A stretch of DNA of 64,000 bases, from positions 23,377,835 to 23,441,834 of the forward strand of contig NC_003076.8 in NCBI RefSeq assembly GCF_000001735.4, read 5' to 3'. How positions within the stretch are numbered: the first letter of the stretch is position 1; each line of letters begins with the position of its first letter. Below, in pieces: positions 23,260 to 35,608 of the stretch. The stretch is from Arabidopsis thaliana. Taxonomy: Eukaryota; Streptophyta; Magnoliopsida; Brassicales; Brassicaceae. Below the pieces are notes generated by a model. It made no database searches and was not told the DNA's origin. It saw nothing but the letters and a program-made list of their open reading frames with translations. The position numbers and the translations under genes were made by a program.

Positions 23260-25278
23260 TTAGTTTTTGTTGTAGAAAGTGAGAGCGTAATTTGTACTTA
23301 AGGAGGAAGAAGAGAGAGTGAGCATGTGTTGGATCGTTGTGACCCATGTCTTGTAACGATTGTAATCGTCGGCCATGTCTAACTTGATAGCTCCTCTGTT
23401 CGTCCTCAGGACAATGAGATAACAAGTGTCCTCTATGTTGTTGTCTTCGCTATCTGAATCTTTGTAAAGTTCCACATGAACATTCGTCACAATACCTAAA
23501 CACAAAACACATACAAAACAATGTTTTAAATCATAGCTTGAAGGTTAAGTAACCTAAAACAAAAAAAAAGATTGAGAAGCTAGCTGCATACTTTCTTTCT
23601 TAGTCCTGAGTAGATTATGTTTCTTCATTTTAAGAATCACCTGTGGAGATCAAACACAAGATCATCGATTAGTAGACGTCATTGGTTAAGAGTAAGAGGG
23701 ATTAGAGCCAAGTTTAGGACCTTTCCATCTTTGTTTAAGACCATAGAAACCGTCCTAGCCTTGAAATCCCCTGTTTTAATCCAAAGATCTCTTTAGTCTC
23801 TCTACAAAACAAAGGAGTTCAACAAGAAAAACAGAGGATTTATATACCATCTGGTGTCTCGACGAAGAGATCTGTTCCCTTAGCAAGAACAGATGTGTTC
23901 TTATCGAATTCAGGAGGCAAATAAGAAGAGTCTTCAATAGGCAACACAGGTGCAGAGCCATTCAATCTATTAATCTTGCAACCTCTTCTTGCTTTCAGCG
24001 TCGCGGCACCTCTCAACGCTTATTTTACCAAGCACCAATGTCTCAGAAACAGAGCATTCTTATAGAAACAAAAACAAAAAACAATCTTCTTACAAGTTGT
24101 AGCTGAGGCAGTGAGAGTGAGTATCTCACTAACACTTGTCCCGGTCATGGCTGAACCAATCATCGTGCTGAGCTGGTCTCTGTTTGCTCCCATTGTCTCT
24201 GCCATTTGCGCACATTGTGCCGCCACCACAGCCGCAGCAGAAGCCACAGCAGTCTCCCTCGTGCTAGGTCGACCGTTTCCACCATCTTTTCCAGCGTTCT
24301 CTGAAGCCACGGCGGCGAGAGCAGCGGCAAGACCAGCCAATGACACGGCGGCGTGGACTTCAGCTCTCTGTAGCCTCACTTCTTCCTTTCGTTTCGCCTT
24401 TATCTCTTTCCACCATTTCTTTATCGACGGCGTAATTTTCCATGGAAGTTTCTACAAAACCATTATTGTTTTGGTTTAGAAAACCAATATTGTTGATTTG
24501 ATAAATCAAAACCAAACGAAATGGCCAAAAGGGTTTTACAAGTTTCTTGCGGAAAAAGCCTTCGTAGCTCAATTCCGGGTGCATTGCTTGTTGCATCCAT
24601 ATCCATGACTGTTCACATCATTCAACAAATTATAGTATCAATATTTAATCTCTTAACTTTCTTCACTTAATTGTATATGTCATTCTATCATGTAGCAGTT
24701 TTATTTTCAATTTCTACAATTCCAATATGCTGTCGTATTACAATTTAAATCATATATATACCGAATTTTCATTCGAATGTGCATCAAATAAACATAGACA
24801 ACATAAAAATGAGGAATATATGTTGAAAACTATGATATCATAATGTTAAACGTTACTGTGATTTTTGTTATTTTAAAAACTATATTTTGCACACCTAATT
24901 TGTTATACCTTCACATCATTGGTTTTCCATGAAGGCATCGAGGGCTTAAAATCTGGATCGTCCATCTTCATGCTCGTATCCATCATCTACTTTTACAATC
25001 ATCATAAATTAAACACTAACCAACAAAATTGAAGAAAATATAACAAAAAACAATCTCTGGTTACTTACAGCACAAGAAACAGGACTTGAGTCGCCTTGAA
25101 ACTTGGCGATCGATGTCTCGACGGGAACAATGGAACGATCGTAGAGGATAGGGTCTGGATGAAGTGATTGAACAGCGAAATTACACCATTCTCGAGACAG
25201 AAAGTCCATAGTATCTGGATGTGCCTCTGAAGGCGATGGATTATGGTCTGTTGATGTTAATGCTAATGATAGTTCCAT
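23260..25278 (-). CDS. FORKED-like (DUF828 plus plant PH-like) protein
   Basis: Eight exons (25278-25069, 24986-24909, 24608-24540, 24451-24094, 24018-23848, 23770-23721, 23640-23592, 23495-23260) give 406 residues. The N-terminal half is DUF828: MDFLSREWCNFAVQ, then a basic helix WWKEIKAKRKEEVRLQRAEV leading into a long Ala-rich stretch (HAAVSLAGLAAALAAVA). The C-terminal half is the plant pleckstrin-homology-like domain, ending YNRYKTWVTTIQHML. FORKED1 and its relatives localise to the trans-Golgi and affect PIN1 polarity and vein patterning; the role of this short member is inferred from the family. It sits tail to tail with the 22891-23127 gene, only 132 bases apart. A TATATAT string near 25336 is a plausible TATA box. 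I recall it as At5g57770. Antisense frames over the Ala-rich region are shadows. Confidence 0.88.
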
Positions 25279-27670
25279 TGTTTTTTTTTGTTTTTGGATT
25301 CGAAGATTATGACTTTGAGAATTTGTTGATTGATCATATATATTTATGTTATGGTATGAAAGAGGAAACGATTAATTAATTTCTATTAAAATTCTGGTGT
25401 GGGGATCTACCTTATTATTCTTTTCAAAAAAGGTTTGATGGGGAGCATCATTTCCATGGGTGGGAATGATTTGGGCCATGATCAAAGTGATTATCGTTAG
25501 ACACATTTTCTTTTTTATATCTAAAAGGATATGGAGGGGTTTAGTCTCAACTTTTCTATCAAAATGGGAATTAGGTGTCTGTAATAATGTCGTTTTATCA
25601 TTACTCATTAGTAGTAATACTTTTGATTTTGATTGGTTGATTAGTAACTTAGTACTCATGATTTTGCATAATAGTATTAAGCCATTCAAGAAAAAAAAGA
25701 GAGTTATTGATTGCAAAAATCTGCAGAATGTCGAGATATTCAACTATTGTACTATTTCTATAACACAACGAAAAGGGTTTCCATTATTTCACGTCCAAGC
25801 ATGAAAGCCAAATGTCGGATTTTTTTTTTTTGTATTTTGGTTTCCGATTAAAAAAATGTAGTTAAGCAGATAAAGTGTGGATAACTTTAGTACAGTACTA
25901 TGTTTTGGTTCAGATACAAATATATCAAAAACAATGAGAAGTCTTAACTATATCATTATTGAAAATACTTTGTATTGTTGTTTGAAAAGATTGAACGATT
26001 TGATGTGATGTGAAATGAGTTAACCATAATAACTAATTGATTTATCAGAGAGGAAATGCATACACATAAATAGATGCTAACTTGTAAACCATTATTGACA
26101 ACAATGGATTGGACCCTCTTACATCTCTTTTTCAACCATCTTTAAATTTAAACCATAGGTTCAAGCGAAGCACACAACAACAACATACATTTAAATATAA
26201 TATTTTGGGCCTCTTAACACTTTTCACTCATTCACAAGTGATTCATAGCTGGATTTCTATCCCAAAATTCTAACATGTATATGAATTGAAAAGATTTGGT
26301 CTTCAACTAAATTAAAATGCTTTGAGAAACGCAAAACTGGACTATAACCAATATACGTTTATCTGATTGTAGAAGAATTAATAAAGTTCATATCTGAATG
26401 CTAAGTGATTTAAACAAGTTATATTGGAAAAGATCATAGATAAAGTGCAAATGTAGTTATCAATCAGAGTAACGACATTGTATAGATAGATAAAGAGGCA
26501 TAATCATGAACAAGCATGCAAAGGGTCTTAGGCTCTTAGCTTTCGTAAAAAAGGAAGAAGACAAGTTAATAGTATATGGTTCAAATAACTCTTCTACTTT
26601 TCAATCAAAGATATTTTAACTAATTAATCATTCATTAGCGACATACTTTCTTAATTAATAATCCTTTCTTATTGGCTTTAGCCTTTAAGTTTCTTTTTCA
26701 ATATCAAAATCGTGTGTTTATCAAATCAAAGATGGCTGATTAAAGATGTTATCATTTGACCATGTGACTCTCACTTTAAATAAATGCCAACTGCCAAGAG
26801 ATTTTCATGTGTGTACCGACAGAAAGAGAATTTAGTTTATAAATTAATTTAGAAAAGGCTATTAACAGGTTAAAAGATTAGTGCTAAGTTAAGCATAGCA
26901 AGATGTCGTCAATTTTAGTGTATAGCAATTTATTTAGAGTCAATGAATCTAACTAGCCGATCCGAAATCACTCGAGTACTCTCGTGCGGTTGTGCCGCCA
27001 ACCTAAACCGGTTTTTTTTTTTTTTTCTTTCAATACCAAAACATCATAACCCAAATCTTATACCGACAAAACAGTGATCCTTGCGCTTCACATGTACGCC
27101 CAAACTCAACCCATCAACTCGGCCCATTCTAGACCCAATGATTTAGTCAACATGTAAAAATTTGGTAATGATTAACAAAGAACACACTATAAACTATTAA
27201 GTTACATATTCTGTTCATTTTAACGATTATAGATTTCTGCGTACATCTAACGTTTTTTTTCCATTACGTTTTTTTTTTCTTTTTTTTTTGTTGTGTGTGT
27301 TAAAATTTCCTTTCGTATATACTTGTTGCGTATGAGTTACTACGTTTCTTTAATTTTGTTAGACCGAAAAAAGAAAAGAGTTTGTGCCCTATTGTAATGA
27401 ACTAATAATGTAATTAGTTGTATTATAAACATTTATATCAACGTAACCTAAATTTACATCACTACATACTACATATATAATGAAATGCTACAACTCAAGT
27501 GGTCTTCAAATTAATAATATGAAATTAACCCATAATTTACATGACCAGCAGTAAATCGATAATTCATTCGAAAATTGTAAGATGATAAGATAGTGCTATC
27601 CTATATATGTACATGGACTTACATTTAAATCATTAGCTACTTCATATTCACAAGAGTGATGCATGTACAT
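25279..27670. other. Intergenic region
   Basis: Promoter of the FORKED-like gene at its start, then AT-rich DNA. Paired antisense open frames at 25372-25804 overlap each other on opposite strands and carry no domain. Long T tracts occur near 27008 and 27250-27290. I see no gene. Confidence 0.5.
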
Positions 27671-28174
27671 TTATTTGTTCCTACGATCGTTGGTTAAGTT
27701 TCGGGTGAATAAATCGACGGCTGCGACGGTTCGCATGACGTCCACTTGTGCTCGGAGATAGACAATGTAGTCAAGTGTCTCTCTTATCAAATAATCTTTG
27801 TCGTCTATCAACTCACCTCCCGGTACAAGACTCTTAAGCAAGTCCGTACGTTTTCTCACCCAGGTTTTCGCCGTGAAATTGCCATTTCGTCTAAGAATGT
27901 TACAACGGTTCTTCATCCGATTTCGAGCTTTTTTTAGTATTCGACGTGCCATGGGTTTGTTTGCTGTCTTATTTCCGCTCCTAGAAATAAGAGCGCGGCT
28001 CCATACGGTAGAGCCATTTCGAGCAGCTGCCATGGCTAAGTCCGATGATAGTCTAATCGCATTTTTCCTTTCCGTTACGTTCAAAGGATGTTCGATAGAA
28101 GAATCTAACATGTGGAGAGTATTTATCCATTTCTTGATAAATTCTTGCTTCACCATGTTGTACGTGTTCATCAT
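27671..28174 (-). CDS. P1R1: Atypical HLH protein of the IBH1/AIF type
   Basis: A single coding exon of 167 residues. The N-terminal region holds VKQEFIKKWINTLHML and LSSDLAMAAARNGSTVWSRA, the conserved alpha-helix and Ser/Trp/Ser/Arg patch seen in IBH1 and ATBS1-interacting factors. The C-terminal HLH reads LKSLVPGGELIDDKDYLIRE then LDYIVYLRAQVDVMRTV. It lacks the DNA-contact basic residues, so it should work as a dimerisation inhibitor, in this family usually limiting growth by binding ACE/HBI1-like bHLH activators and being titrated by PRE proteins. TTATTAG immediately precedes the start codon, so the leader may be spliced. A purine-rich leader candidate lies near 28460-28530. The name P1R1 is recalled for this locus (At5g57780) and is less certain than the family. 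Confidence 0.85.
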   Translation of the reverse strand: MMNTYNMVKQEFIKKWINTLHMLDSSIEHPLNVTERKNAIRLSSDLAMAAARNGSTVWSRALISRSGNKTANKPMARRILKKARNRMKNRCNILRRNGNFTAKTWVRKRTDLLKSLVPGGELIDDKDYLIRETLDYIVYLRAQVDVMRTVAAVDLFTRNLTNDRRNK

Positions 28175-31100
28175 ATCCTAATAAAATAAACATAAATGTA
28201 TTTCAGGGAAATATCATGATCTGAATATAAACGTTAGATTGTATACTCACTGTTTTAATCATCCACATTTTAACGGATATATATAATTGCACATACGCTA
28301 TATATATAGCTTCGTCGTAAAACATTTCCTTAGATACACTTTTAATTATAAACGGTAGATGTGAATAGAAAAGTGACGTTAATGAAATCAATAAATACTT
28401 TTACCTTACGCTTATTTCTGTTTTAAGATATCCAAATAGCTCGATAGTGTCTGAAACTTAAACCCTAGAAAGAAGTGAGAGAGAGGGAGAGAGATTAGAT
28501 TGAAGAAGAGAATTAATATAGAAGAAATGAGAGTGTGGAGGCATTTATTGGATCAAAGGAAAAGAAGTGAAATTAAGAGTGGGGCTAGAAGAGAAAGACA
28601 GAGCACATGGACGCACATGGTTCAACATACCCCACTTTCTCTCCAACCCTAAATACCATTTATACTCATCATCATTTAAGCTTCAATTATTTTGGTCCAT
28701 TTTTATACTTAAAACCGTTTTCCATATCTTATTCTCTATTCATAAACCCATAAAAACGGTAGGTTGATCGGTTGATCGGTTGATCCAACATTTGTTTCTA
28801 TTATATGGACTTTCGTAGTTGTATGATTTGACAAATTTCACCAACTTAGAAAACTAGAGTAACCGGTAGAATTATTAGAAAGGGGAAAAAAAAAAGAATA
28901 ATCGTACGTTTAACGTTCATGACTTCACGAAAATCTTTTGATAAGAGTAGTACTTTGTACAACTTTTGAATGAACTATTTAAGACTTCTACCACGAATTG
29001 AAACATGTTTTTACGGTAAAGCATAGAAAAAAATAGCATGAGTCCGGAAAATGTGGTAAACGCTCAAGACTTTCATGCAATGGACCTATAATTTTCTCCG
29101 GGAAAAGAAAAAGATTCAATTGAAGTACGTGTTGAATTTTTCACATGGCCTCGATGAACGTTTGTTCTTATTATATTGATCAAATGACTTCAACACTTTA
29201 GATCGATCATCTTGATTATTCTTGGTGTCTGAAAGATATCTAATATTCTGTTTCTACCCACCCTAAATGGCTAAATATCCAATTATTGTTTTACGGTCTC
29301 GCAGTATGAAGATACAGAGCTTAATTAATATATTGATCCAATGCTTTTCAACAAAAAGTATTGGTGGAATTCGATGATTACTAATGTTTACTTATGTATA
29401 CAACTTATACACACATACTATCAAATTTGAAGCTTTGTTATGATACGACGATAACATGACTTTGGTATTTTATGTAAAATGTACTTGTAGACGAGAGAAC
29501 GATTTGGGAATTATGTATATATAGCATCCTCGGCAGGTTAACAAGTGGACGTAGACACGTGTATGGGCCCCGTAATGCTCTTAAGAAGGCCTACTTCGCT
29601 CTCATTTATCAGCCCACTCTGCTTCCTCCTTTCTATGTAACTCTTTCTAAATGGTAGAACCTCTCGTCGTCCATTAAAATCAAAGTAGAAAAACCTCTTT
29701 GAAGTAAATATTTGAATAGTCAGTTTGATGAAAATAACAAAACTAATTTAATAGTTAGTGATTTATATATCAAAGGAAATTTGTGTATATCTTTTGCATT
29801 GGCAATTATAGTTACTAATGATATAAAAAAAATGCAACAATTGTAGTATTCACCTACCTCATTTCTCTCAATTTTGATATATGTCATGAAGCGTAAGAGC
29901 ATGTGGCAAGAAAGTTAATCATTAAATGTGTCTTTGACTTTGAACACATTACACCAAAAGCAACAGTTTGGTGAGTTCGTCTTTAATTTTCCTTTTTATT
30001 TTCAAATTAGAAAAAAAAATGAAAAACATCTTACGTTACTACTAAAATAACATAAGGAATAATATAGAGTATTTTATATTGAAGGCGAAGATTTCGATCC
30101 AGGTTTAGGAATTAGGATACGACACTCGTGCACTACAATTAATTTATTATTGGAATATCTCGTACATTTTCTTATAAAAATATCACATCTTATTATAAAA
30201 AAGAGTTATTTACTTAATGATAACAAATATGAACTTCGTGGAATTGACAAAAAAAAACATTTATGCATTTCCACGGAATTGTGCAATTTTATAAAATTGT
30301 GTATCATCTTAGTAAAACAAAAAAAATTATACAGTATTAGATAAAAATAACTTTATTTTTTGCGCACCAAAACACTTATTAAGGTTAAATAGTGATCAAC
30401 CAAAGATTAATTAATGCATCAAATTATTTACTTTATTTATTGAGTTATTTTATGATTATTCCCTAGAAAAACACTGTCCATCACTATTGTCGCAGTCTTA
30501 TCTTTATGTATATACGTATATAATAAGCCAATTGAAAAAAATAAAGATTTGATTTTATCAGTTGTCCACTTCAATTCGATTAGAAATATATATTTCGATA
30601 GTTTGTATAGTACTTAGATAAATTTCGTATATTATATAAATATATGTTTTATGAATTTGTATTTATCATAATAAATCACAATTAAAGAGTGGATGATAGT
30701 TGAGTTGAGCTAATCATGAGACATGAATACCAAACAAAAATATAGGATATTGGCCTAGCGTTCACCCTAATAATTGGGTTATCGATTGATGCCATATATA
30801 TATCTTTGGGGATCGTTTTATCTCTGAATCTGTCGACACTCTAGTTTTCCCCTACCGAGAGCGAGCGATAAGACGATAACATGGCAGAAGTTTCACATGC
30901 ATCATGCATGGACCGCGCATATGTCATACGCAGATTACCATATTCTTAGGTCAATTTTATTTTTCTATGATTATATCTCATAATTAGTCGTCATTTCAAA
31001 CTAGATATATACTTCAAAAACGTAGGCGTGTCGTAGTATTCGTGTGTCAACGCTACATATAAACGCGGTCAAAGCTGCATGCATGTAAAAAACTGTTCAC

Positions 31101-31270
31101 AATTAAAAACATTACAAACATAAATTCACATAAATACGTTCAAATTATAGCGTCGGCATTACGACGAACTTATAAGTTGATTGCTTAAGAGAATATATAT
31201 AGAGAAAACAGACGTTTTATCCATAATTATACCATTTCTTCGTCTTTTTTTAGCCACGTGTATCTTCGAT
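28175..31270. other. Intergenic region between two atypical HLH genes
   Basis: The first ~400 bases are the likely leader and promoter of the IBH1-like gene. A short direct repeat of GGTTGATC (three units, 28762-28785) is present. The rest is AT-rich with no domain-bearing frame. Confidence 0.5.
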
Positions 31271-31492
31271 CTAGAGACCACAAACAGAAGAAATACGACG
31301 AAGAAGTTGGATTCTTGCTTGAAGTAAGAAAATGTGATCAGCCGTGAGTCGATAAAGTGTAGCACCGTCAACCTCGCCGGAAAAACTCGTCTCCGGAGCA
31401 ACCATTCGCCGTAGACGGGTCATGAGCTTCCTTGAGCTCACATTAACCATTACTCTCTTTCTTCTACGAATGTTAAGTGCTCTACACCTCAT
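31271..31492 (-). CDS. Small atypical HLH protein, UPB1-like
   Basis: A single exon of 73 residues. A basic start (MRCRALNIRRRKRVMVNVSS) is followed by RKLMTRLRRMVAP, a Ser/Gly/Asp loop, and a second helix ADHIFLLQARIQLLRRI ending SSVCGL. The order and spacing match the 22891-23127 protein (LRRIVPG ... LLLLKSQVNLLKKL ... DVCGV), including the rare VCG(V/L) end, so the two look like paralogues. No E-box-contacting residues are present; a dimerisation-only regulator is inferred. I start at the ATG at 31492, since the four upstream codons are preceded only by GTG. A TATAAAG at 31614-31620 on this strand could be its TATA box. I have no firm locus name. Confidence 0.65.
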   Translation of the reverse strand: MRCRALNIRRRKRVMVNVSSRKLMTRLRRMVAPETSFSGEVDGATLYRLTADHIFLLQARIQLLRRISSVCGL

Positions 31493-31504
31493 GTTTTTGC
31501 ACAC

Positions 31505-34500
31505 GAACGGTCTTCTTCGAACGTGTACTATATACTAAGAAAAGCTAAAAAGAGAATGAGAGAGAAAGTTTGTGATGATATGTGGATTAGAAGAACAAGA
31601 GAGACTATGTGTCTTTATAGATAAGTCGGATGAAATATGAATAATTCTCCCACGCTTGATATAGTATCAATCCACGTATGCACACGTGTGAAAGATATTA
31701 GCTATGTATTTATACGGTAGTAAGTATAAACCATTGATACAAAAAAAACTTTTGACTGATTGCAGCGGAAATGATAGAGTAATTTGTCTATGAATTTGAT
31801 CACCGCTCTATTTTAGAGGTAGATATCAATTTCTTGTGAACCAGAATGTTTTTTTTTTCTTTGTAAAATGGTAAGTAAAGGACAACTATTGTTTCTTCCG
31901 TTTGCACCACATACTGGCCAAAACGTATAAATGGTTAACAAAGTCGATTTTGTTCGCATGCGAATAAGTCCATTATATCTGCTGGAACTATTTAAATTTT
32001 AAAAGGAACACAAATGTTAGATCAACTGTAATATATACAACACTATTTTAAATTCTTAAAAAACCAAGTATGCATGTGAAATGATGTTTGTGTCTACCTT
32101 GTAACAAGTTGATTTTTTTTGGTTATCAAAAACTTAAACAAGCTTGACACGATTCATTACCAATAAAAGCTATAGCTGCCTAAAACAAAAGGTCTCATCG
32201 AAATTAAATAACTACAGTATCGAAAATATTGGATGGAGTAGCTACATGATGTTGTGTCTTGAAAACATGTGAATGCTGATTGTATAAATTGTTGTTGCTC
32301 GAGCGGTTGATCAAATAATACACGAAATAATTAATGGGTAATTAATAGGTCATGCATATACGACAAAAACACAACCGTATTGACCAAAACCCATCCATAA
32401 GTAGATAGCAAATTCGGAAGACTATAAGTCGATCCACGTTCCAAGCTTCGCCTCCACAGGCCAACCAACAAATAATTCTAATACTTACAAAATTTTGCCA
32501 CATTATTGATGATTACTATTTCAACAACAAATTACGTCGTATGGGTTTATTTATTTCTCCTCTAATAATCATATCGTACGTATAGTAGAGACTTAGAACA
32601 GTAGTCATAGGCTCATATCGACTAGCGGATAACAACGAAGAATAATGCAATTAATGACTTTGGATTTATTCCCGTAACCAATACAAACTTGATTTCGTTT
32701 CTTCAATGTACGAAGTCTAGTGATAAACTGATAATATTTGTGAATCGTGATTGTTTATGAAACTGAAAGGAGACCATATATTAGGCTCTCATTAGTCTTG
32801 GAACAAGTGGCTACATTAATACATCAATCGTTTGCATTATGTTGTAAACAATTTTCAAACATGGTCTATTAATCACAATTATTAAGAAGAGAAAAGGAGC
32901 TACGATTAAGTCCAATATCGATCTTATCATCTTATAATTAAGGAAGTCGGGCCTCTCTATAATAATCTATGTCATTGTTAATCCCCCATGTGGTAGCTCA
33001 GTATAGTAACGACGTAAATTCATTATAGTCTTTGTTATATTCCATCGTCTGCAACACACTATGATTAAACCACTTGGTCACTAAGGTTTCATGATGGAAA
33101 TTTTGTCCGTGGTGGATTTTCGGAAAACTCTTTACCAAAAATTCTGCGCATTCTAAAAAAATACAGGGTGTTTCACGAACCCATATATCCGATTTTAAAC
33201 ATTTATATGAATTAATTAGGGTTAATTTGATCAACAATAGACGTAGATGCATAGAAAGAATTAACAAATTGATACTAATATATACATTTTGACCCATGCA
33301 TGGATGTCTCTTTGACAAATAAAAAGACATATTACGTCTTTTTCTTGGCTGAGTTGTTTCCTCGATTGATCCCTTTCTCTTTCTCACATTCATAGTGATA
33401 ATTACAAAAATGATTATGACATTACGATTATGTGAGTGTACACGTGTGCTATGTCAATGTCTATATCTCTAGTCCCCAATACAATAATCTCCGTTTTTCT
33501 CGGGGACTCATGTGCATGCTCCAATACGATTGTGTCATATAATAGACATATCACATTTCTTTATACATACATGCATATGTAGAGCATATCACACAATCAT
33601 CTTATCTTATCAAATTCCTACACTAGCTTTACATTATTTCGAAACTAGACTAGGGACTTGGTAACATTGACAGATATGCTGTCTCTTCGGTTTTTAATTG
33701 CAATAATGAAATAATCTTATAAACTACACGCAATGCATAGATAGAGCTTTGTTGCATGCGTGTGTAGAGTAGACAGATGGGAAGGGTCTGCAATGTGGGA
33801 CACATAAATTGAATACGCCTCACGTGCACACGATTACTACCTTTAAACCCCTTCTTCTACTCTCTAGCTTCAGTCCTTTTCACCATTTTTCACATTCAAT
33901 TTTAGATCCTACCACTTCCTTTAACAATTACAGTTTCTCTACAACAAATTCTTTGAAGAAATAAACCACTCTCCTTCTTAATAATCTAAGTACCACTTGG
34001 AATCTGATTGATAGTAAAAAGGTTATTAGTTATACAAAATTTTAAGTGATTAGTCTTTTTTTAATGAAACCTTGAAATGGTGAGATAACAAGAAGGCTGA
34101 TAATGCTGAATTGTAACAGTTATATTTGACATACAACTACTCATCAAAGAGACAGCTAACATGGCAATATGTTTCAGACAGACACACATCTTTGTCATTC
34201 TCATTCATACATCACTTCCTTCAAACTTATCAACAAGAATCACACAAAAACTATTTTTCTTCTTCTTCTTTCAGAGCTAGCTACTATAATTATTGTAATC
34301 TAACTAATTTGTATTTTACAATGATTACATTGTGTCTATTAAGTCGAGATTACTATCTTCACTCAATTGTAACTCTCCTTTGATCTGGCTTCACCATCTT
34401 TTCCCCTGTCATATAGCTAATAAAAACCATTAAAGTATTTTGCATCTCTCACTAGTTATGAACTTGCAACATTTGTTTGCGACCTCAAGCAAGTCAACAA

Positions 34501-34761
34501 ATTTCACAAAGCCTTATCCAACTTAAACTTGAACAAACTTTGGGAAGAGATACACAACTCTTATATTGTCTATGCTTATGGAAGGCAGAGGTTCTGTCTT
34601 CAGAATATATCACATTTTCAGTTTCTTCCATTAAATTTGCTACTAGACATTCTAAGCCAATTGGTGAAAGACCATTAACCCTAACCCCAGCCAGTCTTAT
34701 ATATACTACTTACATATATGCTTATCCACATCTCACTAGTGGAGGATTAGACTTGTGCTAC
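31505..34761. other. Intergenic region
   Basis: AT-rich. The minus-strand open frame at 32998-33393 (131 codons) starts MNVRKRKGSIEETTQPRKRR and contains AEFLVKSFPKIHHGQNFHHE. It is the only frame here that looks partly protein-like, but I do not recognise it and the middle is low-complexity, so I do not call a gene. A further exon of the 34762-35608 gene could lie at 33.8-34.7 kb. Confidence 0.4.
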
Positions 34762-35608
34762 CTACTTAGTAATCCAATGTTTAAAGAACCTTCTAACAAA
34801 TTCCATTTTCATACCATGATTGGTGCAATCAATTAACAAACCTGTTGGAGAAGAAAAAGCTGGTGAAAGATCAGTTTCACGGCCAAGTCCAGTTCGTTGT
34901 CCTTCTAAGATGACCAGTGCTGGTTTTGGAGAGTTGATCCTACCCTTATGCAATGTCTGTTCTGCAATATCTGACCGGAGATTCCTATAGCCACTGTCAT
35001 CTTCCTTCATGGTTGTAGTACTCAACTTCGTCGATACTTCCATCGTAATCTGCATTTTCCCTGCTTCAAAAAGCATCTCAGTCCCAATGCAGAATCTACC
35101 TAACTACTACACATGCTAATCACAGATAGAAGATGCGTATAGGGTACAAAGCTCTCACCTTTAACCGAAGAACCAAGTTTTGGAGGCGAGGAGATCATCG
35201 GTGAGTACATATAACAGTCAGATTTGAGATATTCCTTCACTTTCTCAGACATTCTTCTCTTCTTGATAAGCTTCTCAATCCCCAATGACTCAAACCCTAA
35301 ATGTCCAAAATTAGCAAAACTCACACCCTTTGATCAACCACTTACCCAAAACCCAATAACAGATGAGCGTAAAGAACACGAGTCATAGCATTACCTTCCA
35401 TGGAGATATCGTCCACAGTGGATGGTTTGGAATTCGACGGCGGAGGCGTATCTATCTCCGTCGTGAGCGGTGGAAAATTGGAAAACAGAGGAGCAAACAA
35501 GTATGTATCAGATTTGAGGTAGGTGACAATGCTTCTGACAAGTCTTCTGCACTTCTTCCTCTTTAGTTTCTTTCGCGCACCCAAAGAACTTCTCTTTGTG
35601 CCTTCCAT
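34762..35608 (-). CDS. Small plant protein of unknown function with a duplicated exon motif
   Basis: Three exons (35608-35395, 35296-35159, 35060-34762) give 216 residues if the last exon reads through to its stop. Exon 1 is basic at its start (MEGTKRSSLGARKKLKRKKC) and carries TYLKSDTYLFAPLFSNFPP. Exon 2 carries EYLKSDCYMYSPMISSPP, clearly the same motif. Exon 3 is polar and ends in a short basic tail. A GT donor (ACAG/GTTTGT) near 34846 means the last exon could instead splice onward, changing the C-terminus. I do not recognise a named domain and assign no function. The basic stretch in exon 1 could be a nuclear signal. I recall this as At5g57790, unknown protein. Confidence 0.7.

Noticed and set aside
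32998-33393. 131-codon minus-strand frame with some protein-like phrases
   Set aside because: No recognised family, low-complexity middle and no neighbouring exon that extends it. Kept only as a note in the gap entry.
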